Of a DNA stretch of 64,000 nt, positions 1 to 9,710 are shown one piece after another. The stretch's first letter is position 1, and each line of letters starts with the position of its first letter. The translations under genes and the position numbers were made by a program. The notes under the pieces were generated by a model. That model was not told the DNA's origin and did no database searches. It was given only the letters and a program-made list of their open reading frames with translations. The stretch is from Mycolicibacterium sp. TY81 (lineage in GTDB: Bacteria > Actinomycetota > Actinomycetes > Mycobacteriales > Mycobacteriaceae). The stretch lies in the NCBI RefSeq assembly GCF_018326285.1, contig NZ_AP023362.1, positions 1,178,001-1,242,000 of the forward strand, in the 5' to 3' direction.

Positions 1-518
1 AGCATGCCGCCGGCCGGTGCCAGCACGAGGCCGGTGCGCGCGAGCACGACGCGGACGCCGGCGTCGGCGGCCGGCCGGGTGGCGGCCTCCCAGTCCAGAC
101 AGAGCCGGGCCAGGAAGCCGGTGCCGGCGGGGGATCGCTCATCGGCGATGCGGTCGCGCGTATCGCCATAGAAGCCAACGGCACTGGCGTTGATGAGCAC
201 GGGCACCCCGGCGTCGACGACGGCGTCGGTCAGCACCTCGGTCGGGACGATCCGGCTGTCACGCAGGCTCTGCTTGAACGCTCCCGACCAGCGGCGCGCC
301 CCGATGCTCACGCCGCACAGGTTGACCACGGCATCGACGTCACGCAGCGTGCGCCAGTCGAAGTCGCCGGCGTCGGGGTTCCAGTACACCTCGTCGGCGT
401 TGGCCGGCTGCCGGCGCACGATGCGCACCACCCGGTGGTCGGTCGCGCGCAGCGCCGACACCAGTGCGGAACCGATGAGTCCCGACGAGCCCGCGATGGC
501 AATGACCGCGTGCGCCAT
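1..518 (-). CDS. TIGR01777-type SDR-family epimerase (Rv2216 homologue), 3' end cut by window edge
   Basis: The visible N-terminal 172 residues begin with ATG and carry the Rossmann dinucleotide-binding motif GSSGLIG at about residues 10-16, followed by features of the atypical SDR family TIGR01777 (VVNLCG, then [12 protein letters not shown]). The substrate is unknown for the family. The gene follows dlaT on the same strand with 4 bp between the dlaT stop and this ATG, so the two are probably co-transcribed, as Rv2215-Rv2216 are in M. tuberculosis. The C-terminal part lies outside the window. Family call is firm, function is not. Confidence 0.85.
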   Translation of the reverse strand, partial: MAHAVIAIAGSSGLIGSALVSALRATDHRVVRIVRRQPANADEVYWNPDAGDFDWRTLRDVDAVVNLCGVSIGARRWSGAFKQSLRDSRIVPTEVLTDAVVDAGVPVLINASAVGFYGDTRDRIADERSPAGTGFLARLCLDWEAATRPAADAGVRVVLARTGLVLAPAGGM

Positions 519-522
519 GGGA

Positions 523-2318
523 TTACAGCCCCAGGTCGGCCTCGAACGCACCCTCTTCGAGACGACGTTTGATGGTGGTCACGAACCGTCCGGCGTCGGC
601 GCCGTCGATCAGGCGGTGGTCGTAGGTCAGCGGCAGGTAGCAGACCGACCGGACACCGATCGACTCGTTGCCGCTCTCGTCCACGACGACGCGCGGCCGC
701 TTGACGATGGCGCCGGTGCCGAGCATGGCCGCCTGCGGCGGGACCAAGATCGGGGTGTCGAACAGGGCGCCCTGGCTGCCGATGTTGGTGATCGTGAAGG
801 TGCCACCGGCCAGCTCGTCGGGCCGCAGATTGCCCGAGCGGGCGCGGTCGGCGATGTCGACGATCGCCCGCGCGAGGCCACCGAGGGACAGGTCACCGGC
901 GTTGTGCACGACCGGCGACAGCAGGCCCTGCTCGGTGTCCACCGCGAAGCCGAGGTGCTCGGCGTCGTAGTAGGTGATCTCCTTGGTTTCCTCGTTGTAG
1001 CTGGCGTTGACGTTCGGGTGGATCTTCAACGCGTCGATCACCGCGCGGGCGATGAACGGCAGGTAGGTCAGGTTCACACCCTCGCGCTCGGCGAACGAGT
1101 TCTTGGCGCGCGCCCGCAGCGAGACGATGCGGGTCATGTCGACCTCGTGGGTCTGCGTCAGCTGCGCCGTGGTCTGCAGCGACTCGCGCGTCTTCTTGGC
1201 CGTGATCTGCCGGATCCGGGTGGCCTTCTGCGTGGTGCCACGCAGGTGCGCCAGGGCCGGAGCCGGTGCGGCGGCCGGGGCCTTCGCCGCCGGAGCTGCG
1301 GGGGCCGGGGCGGACGAAGCGGCGGCAGGTGCGGCCGGGGCCTTGGCGGCCTCCGCCGCGGCGAGCACGTCCTGCTTGCGGATGCGACCACCGACACCGG
1401 TGCCCTGCACCGATGCGAGGTCAACGTTGTTCTCGGCAGCCAACTTTCGCACCAGCGGGGTGACGTACGGGCTGGCGTCGTCCGACGACGACGCGGCCGG
1501 GGCCGCAGCAGCCGGAGCGGCGGGCGCCGGAGCGGCCGGGGCGGGAGCGGGCGCGGGGGGCCGGCGGCGGGGGTCGGTGCGGCCGGAGCCGGGGGAGCCG
1601 GCGGTGGCGTCGGCGCGGCGGCAGGCTCGGGGGCGGGTGCCGGTGCCGGGGCTTCGGGGGCCGGGGCGGCGGCCGGGGCCGAACCGGCGGCACCGATCTT
1701 GGCGAGCTCGCCACCGATGGACACGACGTCGTCCTCGTCGGCGGTGATGGACAGCAGCACGCCGGCGATCGGCGACGGGATTTCGGTGTCGACCTTGTCG
1801 GTGGACACCTCGACCAGGGGCTCGTCGACCTCCACGGAGTCGCCGACCTTCTTGAGCCAGCGGGTCACGGTGCCCTCGGTGACGGACTCGCCGAGCGTCG
1901 GCATCACGATCGAGGTGGCGTCGGTCGCGTCGGAGGCGGCCGGGGCGGGGGCCGATGCGGGTGCCGGCGCGGGAGTTTCGGCGGCCGGAGCCGGGGCTTC
2001 GGCGGCGGGCTCGGGAGCCGGGGTGGGCTCCGGCTCGGGTGCCGCTGCGGGCTCGGGGGCGGACGGAGCCGGGGACTCGCCGGCCTCACCGATGACGGCG
2101 AGCTCGCCGCCGATCTCGACCACGTCGTCTTCCTGCGCGACGATCTTGGTCAGGACACCGGCTGCCGGCGACGGGATTTCGGTGTCGACCTTGTCGGTGG
2201 ACACCTCGAGCAGGGGCTCGTCGACCGCGACGGTGTCGCCCTCCTGCTTGAGCCATCGAGTGACGGTCCCCTCGGTAACGCTCTCACCGAGTGCGGGCAT
2301 CTGGACGGAGATGGCCAT
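523..2318 (-). CDS. dlaT: Dihydrolipoamide acyltransferase (E2) DlaT, interrupted by a one-base deletion
   Basis: E2 component of the 2-oxoacid dehydrogenase system, which transfers acyl groups from a lipoyl arm to CoA. In M. tuberculosis DlaT also serves the peroxynitrite reductase complex. Two lipoyl domains are visible, each with the lipoylated lysine in STDKVDTE (K43 and about K175). They are followed by an Ala/Pro linker, a peripheral-subunit-binding domain ([18 protein letters not shown]) and a catalytic domain ending in [11 protein letters not shown], with the active-site His and Asp. The frame breaks in the linker at the six-G run 1555-1560 (six C on the coding strand). One more C would join both halves into about 598 residues. 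Upstream is a clear GAGGAG ribosome site (2327-2332). The gene is normally important, so a sequencing error is as likely as a true mutation; slippage on the C run is a third option. Confidence 0.88.
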
Positions 2319-2425
2319 TACGTTGACTCCTCGAAAAGTCGCTCGTCACTTCGAATGTCTACAGGGCCCATCCTGTCATGCTCGCGCAGTCGAGGAGGGG
2401 CGGGTCGGGACTTTGTCCCGCTGTG

Positions 2426-2453
2426 TTGACACCCTCGCTGAGCAGGCTACTGT
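2426..2453 (+). promoter_or_regulatory. Candidate SigA-type promoter of the alpha/beta hydrolase gene
   Basis: TTGACA (2426-2431), a 16-bp spacer, then TACTGT (2448-2453) fit a housekeeping mycobacterial promoter about 50 bp before the hydrolase start. Just upstream is a small inverted repeat, CGGGAC/GTCCCG (2406-2420). A second -10-like TACTTT lies at 2485-2490. Read by eye only. Confidence 0.5.
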
Positions 2454-2503
2454 CGCAATCGAACCAGTACCGGCGGTACGGGATACTTTGAGGTCAGGCG
2501 GGT

Positions 2504-3445
2504 GTGGCGATGCAGTTTGTGGACAGTGCCGACGGGACGCGGATCGCGACCTACGACGAGGGCAACCCCGACGGCCCGGTGATGGTGCTGGTGCACGGCT
2601 GGCCCGACTCGCACGACATGTGGGACGCCACGGTGCCGCACCTCGCCGACACCTACCGGGTGATCCGCTACGACAACCGTGGCTCGCGCAATTCCGGTGT
2701 GCCCAAGAAGGTTTCGTCGTACACCATGGCGCACTACGCCGACGACTTCGCGGCCGTCATCGCCGCGCTGGCGCCCGGTCAGAAGGTCCACGTGCTGGCC
2801 CATGACTGGGGCTCGGTCGGTATCTGGGAGTACCTGTCGCGACCGGAGTCGGTGGACCGCGTCGCGTCGTTCACCTCGACCTCGGGGCCGAGCGCCGACC
2901 ACACCCGGCGCTTCATCATGGAGGGTCTCAAGCGGCCGTATCAGCCGGCGCGGTTCCTGCAATCGGTGTCGCAGTTCCTGCGGCTGACATACCAGGGCTT
3001 CTTCTCGATCCCGCTCGTGGCGCGAGTGCTGGTGCGCGCCAGCGTGCCGACCATCATTCCGCTCCTGCTGAAGTGGCTGGATGGCATGTCCGACAACCAG
3101 ATTCGGCATTCGGACACCTTCGCGACCGACGCCGCGAACAGCCTCAAGGTGTACCCGGCCAACTACTGGCGCACCCTTTTCAAGGGCCGGCGCGACCACT
3201 ACGTCACGGTGCCTGTGCAGGTGATCGTCAACCGCGGCGACCAGTTCGTGCGCCCGTACCTGTACAACGAGACGCCCCAATGGGTCTCGCAGTTGTGGCG
3301 CCGGGACATCGAGTCGGGACACTGGTCGCCGATGTCACATCCGGAGCTGCTCGCCACCGCCGCCCGCGAACTCGCCGAGCATGTCGCCGGCGCCGCGCCC
3401 ACGCCAGAGCTGCAACTGGCTCAGGTCGGCAGCAAAGCCGGCTAG
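2504..3445 (+). CDS. Alpha/beta hydrolase, EphD-like epoxide-hydrolase domain without the SDR domain
   Basis: A 313-residue alpha/beta hydrolase. The oxyanion motif HGWPDS is near residue 31, and the nucleophile elbow AHDWGS has Asp101 as nucleophile, which fits epoxide hydrolase or haloalkane dehalogenase chemistry rather than a serine esterase. A later acid (GDQFVRP) and catalytic His (SGHWSP) are present. It sits where M. tuberculosis has ephD (Rv2214c), between dlaT and pepB, but EphD is about 590 residues with a C-terminal short-chain dehydrogenase. Here the protein ends after the hydrolase domain and no SDR remnant follows. GTG at 2504 is used; ATG at 2510 is an equal alternative. Confidence 0.85.
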   Translation: MAMQFVDSADGTRIATYDEGNPDGPVMVLVHGWPDSHDMWDATVPHLADTYRVIRYDNRGSRNSGVPKKVSSYTMAHYADDFAAVIAALAPGQKVHVLAHDWGSVGIWEYLSRPESVDRVASFTSTSGPSADHTRRFIMEGLKRPYQPARFLQSVSQFLRLTYQGFFSIPLVARVLVRASVPTIIPLLLKWLDGMSDNQIRHSDTFATDAANSLKVYPANYWRTLFKGRRDHYVTVPVQVIVNRGDQFVRPYLYNETPQWVSQLWRRDIESGHWSPMSHPELLATAARELAEHVAGAAPTPELQLAQVGSKAG

Positions 3446-3451
3446 GGCGGC

Positions 3452-3802
3452 CTATCGGGGCGGCTCGCCGTTGACGTTGACGTTGTGCGTGACTTCGCCC
3501 TCGTGGTTCACGTTCACGTTGACCGTGGGATTGCAGGCCGGGTTCTGGAACGCGACGCTGTCGCACGGCATGCCGTTGTTGTAGAACAGCCCGCCGCCGT
3601 TGTTGTCGCCGTTGTTGTATCCGGGGTCGCACTGATCGTCGCCGCCCAGCCGGTCGATCACATTCCGGAAGGGACACAACTGGTCGGCGATGATGTCCTC
3701 GTCTTCGGGATCGGCAAGCGCCTGTGCGGCACCGCTCATCCCGGCTAATTCCATGCCGATAACAGTGGCTGTGACGGCAGCCAGCTGAATGTACTTATTC
3801 AT
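3452..3802 (-). CDS. Small secreted cysteine-containing protein of unknown function
   Basis: A 116-residue protein with a cleavable signal peptide (hydrophobic stretch to about residue 30, ending AQALADPED). The mature part has four cysteines (DQLCPF, DDQCDP, GMPCDS, NPACNP), an Asn/Gly-rich middle and a C-terminal tract with repeated VNVN strands. I do not recognise the family. ATG at 3802 is chosen over a start 24 bases upstream because it puts a Lys directly before the hydrophobic core. It converges on the hydrolase gene, with 6 bp between the stops. Two disulfides are plausible. Confidence 0.65.
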   Translation of the reverse strand: MNKYIQLAAVTATVIGMELAGMSGAAQALADPEDEDIIADQLCPFRNVIDRLGGDDQCDPGYNNGDNNGGGLFYNNGMPCDSVAFQNPACNPTVNVNVNHEGEVTHNVNVNGEPPR

Positions 3803-3895
3803 GCAGGAACGGTACGCCTCGGACAAGCTCGGCGGTAGAAAAATTCGGTAACTGCCGTCGTCTCAGCTACCGCCGAGCTGTCGTTGTGTGCGTGG

Positions 3896-5422
3896 TCAGC
3901 CGTTGGCGGCGATGTCCTCCAGCACGGCGAACATCGTGCGGGTCGGGACGCCGGTGCCACCCTTGCCGGTGTAGCCCCACGGGCCGCCGGTGTTGTACGC
4001 CGGGCCGGCGACGTCGAGGTGTGCCCACTGCACACCGTCGGCGACGAACTCGCGCAGGTACACCCCGGCCACCAGCATGCCCGCGTTGCGCGCGCCGCTG
4101 ACATTCGCCAGGTCGGCGACCGTCGACTTCAGGTCGTCCTTCAACTCCTCGGGCAGTGGCATCGCCCACGCGTTCTCGCCGACCTGCTGCGACAGCTTCG
4201 CGACCCGGTCGCGGAACTCGTCGCTACCCATCACGCCGGGGGTGCGCGTGCCGAGCGCGACCAGTTGCGCGCCGGTCAGCGTCGACGTCTCGATGAGGTA
4301 GTCGGGGTTGTCCTCGCAGGCGCGGACGATGGCGTCGGCCAGGATGAGCCGGCCCTCGGCATCGGTGTTGAGCACCTCGATGGTGGTGCCGCCGTACTGC
4401 GTCAGGACATCGCCGGGCCGCTGCGCCGTCGACGACGGCATGTTCTCGGCCATGGGGACGGTCGCGGTGACGTCGACCGCCAGCTTCTGACGCGCCGCCA
4501 GCACGACGGTCGCGATGACGGCCGCGGCACCGCCCATGTCGGAGGTCATGTGGTGCATGTTGGCGGCCGGCTTGATCGAGATGCCGCCGGTGTCGAAGGT
4601 GATGCCCTTGCCCACCAGCGCCACCTTCTTGGCGTTCTTCTTGCCGGAACGGTAGGTCAGCCGCACCAGGCGCGGCCCGCGGGACGAGCCCTTGCCGACA
4701 CCCACGATGCCGCCGTATCCGGCGTCCTCCAGTTCCTTCTTGCCCAGCACCTCGACCTCGAGGCCCGCCGACTTACCCAAAGCCTTTGCGCGCTTGGCGA
4801 ATTCGCCCGGGTACAGGTGGCTCGGCGGGGTGTTGACGAAGTCGCGGGCCGTCGCCACGGCAGTCGCGACATCGACGCCGCGGGCCGCTGCGGTCTCGGC
4901 GTCGTCGGCGGTGGACAGCACCGTCAGCGCCGTGAGGCCCGCCTCCTTCGGGGCGGTCTTCGCGCTGCGGAATTCGGAGAAGCGGTAGGCGCCGAGGATC
5001 AGGCCTTCGACGGCAGCGGCCACGTCCACTTCGGACAGGGTGGTCACGACGGTCTCGGTGCCGTTGAGGGCGCGGGCCGCCACGCCGGCGGCGCGGCGGA
5101 TGACGTCGGCCGGCCACTCGTCGCGGTCCTTGCCGAGGCCGACGGCCAGCACGCTGGCCACCGGCAGCGACGGCACGAGCACGCGCGTCACCTGCTCGGT
5201 CGAACCCTTCGCGCCAAGGGTCTTCAATGCCACCTCGATCTCGCCGGTGGCTTCGGCGTCCAGGAACGGGTTGGCCAGAACCGTGGCCTCGTCGTTCTCG
5301 CCGGTGATGACCGGCACGATCAGCACCGCGGCGTCCAGATCGGACGGCAGGGCGGATGCGACGGTGACGGCGGGGGACTGGTAACCGGGTGCGCTGCTCA
5401 CCGGTCCCACCCTAGTCATCAC
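3896..5422 (-). CDS. pepB: Leucyl aminopeptidase (M17 family), PepB/PepA
   Basis: Cytosolic di-metal aminopeptidase of 508 residues, the usual M17 length. The M17 signature NTDAEGRL and the metal/catalytic segment [14 protein letters not shown] are both present. Homologue of Rv2213. GTG at 5422 is followed at once by ATG at 5419, and the stop of the upstream cyclase gene (5419-5421) overlaps this start, so translation is probably coupled. Confidence 0.95.
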   Translation of the reverse strand: MMTRVGPVSSAPGYQSPAVTVASALPSDLDAAVLIVPVITGENDEATVLANPFLDAEATGEIEVALKTLGAKGSTEQVTRVLVPSLPVASVLAVGLGKDRDEWPADVIRRAAGVAARALNGTETVVTTLSEVDVAAAVEGLILGAYRFSEFRSAKTAPKEAGLTALTVLSTADDAETAAARGVDVATAVATARDFVNTPPSHLYPGEFAKRAKALGKSAGLEVEVLGKKELEDAGYGGIVGVGKGSSRGPRLVRLTYRSGKKNAKKVALVGKGITFDTGGISIKPAANMHHMTSDMGGAAAVIATVVLAARQKLAVDVTATVPMAENMPSSTAQRPGDVLTQYGGTTIEVLNTDAEGRLILADAIVRACEDNPDYLIETSTLTGAQLVALGTRTPGVMGSDEFRDRVAKLSQQVGENAWAMPLPEELKDDLKSTVADLANVSGARNAGMLVAGVYLREFVADGVQWAHLDVAGPAYNTGGPWGYTGKGGTGVPTRTMFAVLEDIAANG

Positions 5423-6573
5423 GCCTGCCGGGCCGCCCGCTCAGCCTCCGGGCACAGCTCGAACGCGGTCACCGGGTCGTTGAAGCCCTTGAGTACCAAA
5501 GGCTCCCGCGGCGCCACCGGCCATTTGCCCGGCATGTCGTACCACGGTGCGGCCACCAGAATCTGCCCCGGCTCGGCTGCGGCCACCAGGCGGGCCGCCA
5601 GATTCACCGGATTGCCGAAGTAATCACCACCGGTGGCCACCACCGAGCCGAAACTCAGACCGGCCCGCACGCTGATGTGGGCCATCTTCGGCCGCGGATG
5701 GTGCACCAGGTCCATGGCGACCCGCGCCAGCGACTCGGGTGTGGCACTGACCCACATCACCGCATCGCCGATGAACTTGACCACCCGGCCGCCGTCGGCG
5801 TGCACCACGTCGTTCGTGATGGCGTTGAACTCGTTGAGCAGGCTGGTCAGGTCGGCCGGCGTGAGCCGTTGCGTGAGCTGCGTGAAATTGGACAGGTCGG
5901 CAAACCCGACACCGCAGTCCACCGTCAATGGCTCGCGGCGGGCGACGGCATCGAAATACGTTCGGGCAGCGAACAAGTGGTGGCGGTGAAAGGAGTCGAT
6001 CATGCCGCCGATGCGCGGAATGAAGGCGGCCGCCGATCGGTAGGCCTGCGCCGTCACGAGTTCGTCGTGGCTGTGGGCCAGGTCGAGTTCCGGCAGACCG
6101 GCGCGGCTCATCGACGCCAGCGCCTCGGCCACCCGCGCCACACTGGCGCCGATCACCCGGAGGAAGCCCGTCGCGGCGTCGTCGCCGATCGCCGTCCGCA
6201 GGTCGGCCCAGGTGCGCAGCGCCTCGATGTCGTTGTCGGTGAGCGTCGGTGTGTTCGGGTCGGCGACCGTCAGGCCCAGCACCGCCCAGGCCTGCTCGAC
6301 GTCGGCCAGCGGTAATCCGAGCGCCTCAGCGGCGGCGGTCAGGCTGTGGCTGGGCTGCCCCGACCACTGCACGACGTCGCCGGCCAAGCCGAACAACCGC
6401 CCCTGGCGCTCGGCCGTGACCATCTGCTCCGCGGTGAAGCCCAGGCCGTCCAGATACTCGATGAGCGGTGCGCGCCGGCGGGCATCGGCGATGCCCGCGG
6501 CTTCCAGGGCGTCGAAATCGACCACGAAACGAGTCTGCCAGCTACCGGGGGACCGGCGGGGCGATCTGACCAT
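5419..6573 (-). CDS. Class III adenylate cyclase with N-terminal regulatory domain (Rv2212 homologue)
   Basis: About 384 residues. The N-terminal half ([20 protein letters not shown]) resembles the autoinhibitory domain of the pH-responsive cyclase Rv1264. The C-terminal cyclase homology domain has both metal aspartates (FADLSNFT and KFIGDAVM), the adenine-selecting Lys and Asp ([16 protein letters not shown]) and the transition-state Asn/Arg (NLAARL), so it should be active and ATP-specific. It overlaps pepB by 4 bp. ATG at 6573 is used. GTG at 6525, just before [10 protein letters not shown], is a possible shorter start because the first 16 residues look non-domain-like. Confidence 0.9.
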   Translation of the reverse strand: MVRSPRRSPGSWQTRFVVDFDALEAAGIADARRRAPLIEYLDGLGFTAEQMVTAERQGRLFGLAGDVVQWSGQPSHSLTAAAEALGLPLADVEQAWAVLGLTVADPNTPTLTDNDIEALRTWADLRTAIGDDAATGFLRVIGASVARVAEALASMSRAGLPELDLAHSHDELVTAQAYRSAAAFIPRIGGMIDSFHRHHLFAARTYFDAVARREPLTVDCGVGFADLSNFTQLTQRLTPADLTSLLNEFNAITNDVVHADGGRVVKFIGDAVMWVSATPESLARVAMDLVHHPRPKMAHISVRAGLSFGSVVATGGDYFGNPVNLAARLVAAAEPGQILVAAPWYDMPGKWPVAPREPLVLKGFNDPVTAFELCPEAERAARQA

Positions 6574-6579
6574 CGATAA

Positions 6580-6620
6580 CGCCTCGGATCACAGCCACAT
6601 ACCGACTGCGATCCGAGGCG
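6580..6620. promoter_or_regulatory. 11-bp inverted repeat between the divergent cyclase and gcvT genes
   Basis: CGCCTCGGATC (6580-6590) and its exact reverse complement (6610-6620) are separated by 19 bp, in the only gap between two divergent genes. The spacing (one arm centre to the other about 30 bp, near three helical turns) suits a dimeric regulator site. A hairpin in the gcvT leader is also possible. A -10-like TAGGCT (6628-6633) lies 8 bp before the gcvT GTG. Confidence 0.45.
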
Positions 6621-6641
6621 CAAGCACTAGGCTGACTGGCC

Positions 6642-7766
6642 GTGAGCGAACTGTTGCAGGGCCCGCTGGAAGACCGTCACCGCGAACTCGGGGCGAGTTT
6701 CGCCGAATTCGGGGGCTGGTTGATGCCGGTGTCGTACGCCGGCACCGTGGCCGAGCACAACGCCACCCGCGAGACCGTCGGGCTCTTCGACGTCAGCCAC
6801 CTCGGCAAGGCGCTCGTGCGTGGCCCCGGCGCCGCCGAGTTCGTCAACTCCGCCTTCACCAACGACCTGCGCCGCATCGGTCCGGGCAAGGCGCAATACA
6901 CGTTGTGCTGCAACGAGTCCGGCGGCGTGATCGACGATCTGATCGCCTACTACGTCTCCGCCGACGAGATCTTCCTGGTGCCCAACGCGGCCAACACCGC
7001 CGCCGTCGTCGCCGAGCTGCAGCGCGTCGCCCCGCCCGAACTGACCATCACCGACGAGCACCGCTCCTACGCCGTGCTCGCGGTGCAGGGGCCGAAATCC
7101 ACCGACGTGCTCACCGCGCTCGGGCTGCCGACCGACATGGACTACATGGGCTACGCCGACGCCGAGTACAACGGCGTCCCGGTTCGGGTGTGCCGCACCG
7201 GCTACACCGGTGAGCACGGCTACGAACTGCTGCCCGAGTGGGACCGCGCGGGCGTGGTCTTCGACGCGCTCGTCGCCGCGGTCAAGGATGCCGGCGGTGA
7301 ACTCGCCGGGCTGGGCTCGCGCGACACCCTGCGCACCGAGATGGGCTACCCGCTGCACGGACATGAACTGTCGCTGGACATTTCGCCGCTGCAGGCCCGC
7401 TGCGGCTGGGCCATCGGCTGGAAGAAGGACGCCTTCTGGGGCCGCGACGCGCTGCTCGCGGAGAAGGAAGCCGGGCCGAAGCGGACGCTGCGCGGCCTGA
7501 AGGCTGTCGGACGTGGCGTGCTGCGGGCCGGTTTGACAGTGTTGGACGCCGGGGCGAGCGAAGCGACGGGGGAGGTACCTGCCAAGCCGGTGGGCATCAC
7601 CACGTCGGGCACCTTCTCGCCGAGCCTCAAGGTCGGCATCGCGCTGGCACTGCTCGACACCGCGGCCGACATCGCCGACGGCGCGCGGGTGACCGTCGAC
7701 GTCCGCGGCCGGGCGCTCGAATGCGAGGTCGTGGCGCCGCCGTTCGTGGCGGCCAAGACGCGTTAG
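6642..7766 (+). CDS. gcvT: Aminomethyltransferase, glycine-cleavage T protein
   Basis: The 374-residue T protein moves the aminomethyl carbon of glycine, carried on the H protein, to tetrahydrofolate. It has the N-terminal LFDVSHLGK, the folate-binding core with [10 protein letters not shown], and the C-terminal GCV_T barrel domain. Homologue of Rv2211c. Starts at GTG directly after a likely -10, so the message may be leaderless. ilvE follows 42 bp downstream but has its own -10. Confidence 0.95.
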   Translation: MSELLQGPLEDRHRELGASFAEFGGWLMPVSYAGTVAEHNATRETVGLFDVSHLGKALVRGPGAAEFVNSAFTNDLRRIGPGKAQYTLCCNESGGVIDDLIAYYVSADEIFLVPNAANTAAVVAELQRVAPPELTITDEHRSYAVLAVQGPKSTDVLTALGLPTDMDYMGYADAEYNGVPVRVCRTGYTGEHGYELLPEWDRAGVVFDALVAAVKDAGGELAGLGSRDTLRTEMGYPLHGHELSLDISPLQARCGWAIGWKKDAFWGRDALLAEKEAGPKRTLRGLKAVGRGVLRAGLTVLDAGASEATGEVPAKPVGITTSGTFSPSLKVGIALALLDTAADIADGARVTVDVRGRALECEVVAPPFVAAKTR

Positions 7767-7796
7767 CCGCGGCGAAAACGCGCTAGCCACGGGCGA

Positions 7797-7802
7797 TACA
7801 AT
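7797..7802 (+). promoter_or_regulatory. -10 hexamer TACAAT, leaderless ilvE promoter
   Basis: TACAAT ends 6 bp before the ilvE ATG (7809), the spacing expected when transcription begins at the start codon. No ribosome-binding site is visible. Confidence 0.5.
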
Positions 7803-7808
7803 CGGCAT

Positions 7809-8927
7809 ATGACCGATGGCCCCCTCGAATTCACCGTTTCGCGCGCGAGCAACCCGGCGAGCGATGAGGTAAGGGCTCAGGTTCTGGCCGACCCCGGATT
7901 CGGGCGGTTCCACACCGACCACATGGTGGCCATCGACTACACCGTCGACCGTGGCTGGCACGACGCACGGGTCACCGAATACGGGCCCATCGAGCTCGAT
8001 CCGTCGGCGATCGTCCTGCACTACGCGCAGGAGGTCTTCGAGGGTCTGAAGGCGTACCGCTGGAATGACGGCTCGATCGTGTCGTTCCGTCCGGAGGCCA
8101 ACGCCGCCCGGCTGCAGTCGTCGTGCCGGCGCCTGGCCATCCCGGAGCTGCCCGGCGACGTCTTCGTCGAGTCACTGCGCCAGCTGATCGCCGTCGACAA
8201 CGAATGGGTGCCGGCCGCCGGTGGTGAGGCGTCGCTGTACCTGCGCCCGTTCATCATCGCCACCGAGCCCGGCCTGGGTGTGCGCCCCGCCAACGAGTAC
8301 CGCTATCTGGTGATCGGTTCGCCCGCCGGCGCGTACTTCAAGGGCGGCATCAAGCCGGTGTCGGTCTACCTGTCCACCGAGTACGTGCGGGCCAGCCCGG
8401 GCGGCACCGGCGCGGCCAAGTTCGGCGGCAACTACGCCGCGTCGCTGCTGGCGCAGGCGCAGGCCGCCGAGATGGGCTGCGACCAGGTGGTCTGGCTGGA
8501 CGCCATCGAGCGCCGGTACGTCGAAGAAATGGGTGGCATGAACCTGTTCTTCGTGTTCGGCAGTGGTGGTTCGGCACGACTGGTCACCCCCGAGCTGTCC
8601 GGCTCGCTCCTGCCCGGCATCACGCGGGACTCGTTGCTGCAGTTGGCGGTTGACGCCGGCTTCGCCGTCGAGGAACGCAAGATCGACATCGACGAGTGGC
8701 AGAAGAAGGCCGCCGCGGGGGAGATCACCGAGGTGTTCGCCTGCGGTACCGCCGCCGTCATCACGCCCGTCGCGCATGTGAAGTACGGGCACGGCGAATC
8801 GGCCGGCGAGTTCACCATCGGCGACGGCCAGCCCGGTGAGGTCACCATGGCGCTGCGCGACACCCTGACCGGCATTCAGCGCGGCACCTTCGCCGACACC
8901 CACAACTGGATGACCCGCCTGGGCTGA
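7809..8927 (+). CDS. ilvE: Branched-chain amino acid aminotransferase
   Basis: PLP enzyme of fold type IV, 372 residues, for the last step of Leu/Ile/Val synthesis. The PLP-binding lysine is in [16 protein letters not shown]. The class-IV signature ([12 protein letters not shown], then [10 protein letters not shown]) and a C-terminal [10 protein letters not shown] loop are intact. Homologue of Rv2210c. M. tuberculosis has Rv2209 between ilvE and cobS; here only a terminator hairpin intervenes. Confidence 0.95.
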   Translation: MTDGPLEFTVSRASNPASDEVRAQVLADPGFGRFHTDHMVAIDYTVDRGWHDARVTEYGPIELDPSAIVLHYAQEVFEGLKAYRWNDGSIVSFRPEANAARLQSSCRRLAIPELPGDVFVESLRQLIAVDNEWVPAAGGEASLYLRPFIIATEPGLGVRPANEYRYLVIGSPAGAYFKGGIKPVSVYLSTEYVRASPGGTGAAKFGGNYAASLLAQAQAAEMGCDQVVWLDAIERRYVEEMGGMNLFFVFGSGGSARLVTPELSGSLLPGITRDSLLQLAVDAGFAVEERKIDIDEWQKKAAAGEITEVFACGTAAVITPVAHVKYGHGESAGEFTIGDGQPGEVTMALRDTLTGIQRGTFADTHNWMTRLG

Positions 8928-8938
8928 TCACGGCCAAC

Positions 8939-8976
8939 GTGAAGAAGATCGCGAGAAATCTCGCGATCTTCTTCAC
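8939..8976. terminator. Bidirectional terminator between ilvE and cobS
   Basis: Two perfectly complementary 18-nt arms (8939-8956 and 8959-8976) with a 2-nt centre form a hairpin midway between the convergent ilvE and cobS stops. There is no strong U tract on either side, as is common in mycobacteria. Confidence 0.75.
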
Positions 8977-8985
8977 ATTCGGCGG

Positions 8986-9708
8986 CTAGTGGACGGCCAG
9001 CCCGAGGGCAGTCAACGTGGTCGTGACTTCGACGGCCGCACCCAGTACGTCGCCGGTGATCCCACCGAACCGGCGGACGCAGTGCGCCACCAGTAGTGCG
9101 GTGATTCCCAGCGCGACCAGCACGGCCACCGGACCCTGCCACAGCCGCGGCGTCGCCCACGCGGACGCCGCGGCCACCGCCACCGTCCACGCCGCGACCA
9201 CCCCCACCGGCTGACTGCCGGCGACCATCGCGCCCAACGTGCTGCCCGGCGCGGCCGGTACCGACGTGCGGCAGGCCGCCAGCGCGGCGACACGGCCCGC
9301 GGTGACAGCGACGACGACCGCCACCGGGCTCAGCGCGGCGAACGTCATGCTCTGCGCGCCGATCGCCACCACGATCGCGGCCACCCCGAACGGGCCCGCG
9401 GTGCCACCGCGCATGACGGCCAGCGCCCGCTCGGGCGGTCCGTAACAGCCGAGGCCGTCGACGGTGTCGGACAGCCCGTCGATGTGCAGGCCCCGGGTCA
9501 GTAGAAGTAGTACCGCCACCGCGAGCAGCCCGGCCAGTGGGCCGGTCACGTACACCTGCCCGGCGCCCCAAACGACGGCCGCGGCGATACCACCGAGAAC
9601 GATGCCGACCGCTGGAAGCGCAGTCAGTGTGCCCCGCCCGAACGGCCGGTCACTGCGCACCGGCAGGACGGTGCTGAACGCGAAAGCCGAAGCGAGGGAA
9701 CCGATCAC
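8986..9708 (-). CDS. cobS: Adenosylcobinamide-GDP ribazoletransferase (cobalamin synthase)
   Basis: Integral membrane enzyme of 240 residues that joins adenosylcobinamide-GDP and alpha-ribazole in the last stage of B12 synthesis. The family motif [19 protein letters not shown] with its acidic residues and the motif [12 protein letters not shown] are present, with about six hydrophobic segments. Homologue of Rv2208. The GTG start at 9708 lies 2 bp after the cobT stop; the reading frame is open further upstream but that part is antisense-like to cobT. Last gene of the Rv2206-cobU-cobT-cobS operon. Confidence 0.9.
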   Translation of the reverse strand: MIGSLASAFAFSTVLPVRSDRPFGRGTLTALPAVGIVLGGIAAAVVWGAGQVYVTGPLAGLLAVAVLLLLTRGLHIDGLSDTVDGLGCYGPPERALAVMRGGTAGPFGVAAIVVAIGAQSMTFAALSPVAVVVAVTAGRVAALAACRTSVPAAPGSTLGAMVAGSQPVGVVAAWTVAVAAASAWATPRLWQGPVAVLVALGITALLVAHCVRRFGGITGDVLGAAVEVTTTLTALGLAVH

Positions 9709-9710
9709 AG

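Noticed and set aside
190..2805. 871-residue open frame on the plus strand across dlaT
   Set aside because: It is antisense to lipoyl and catalytic domains with clear motifs; low-complexity Gly/Ala/Arg translation typical of shadow frames in high-GC DNA.
3884..5623. 579-residue open frame opposite pepB
   Set aside because: Arg/His/Gly-rich shadow of a conserved M17 peptidase; no motif of its own.
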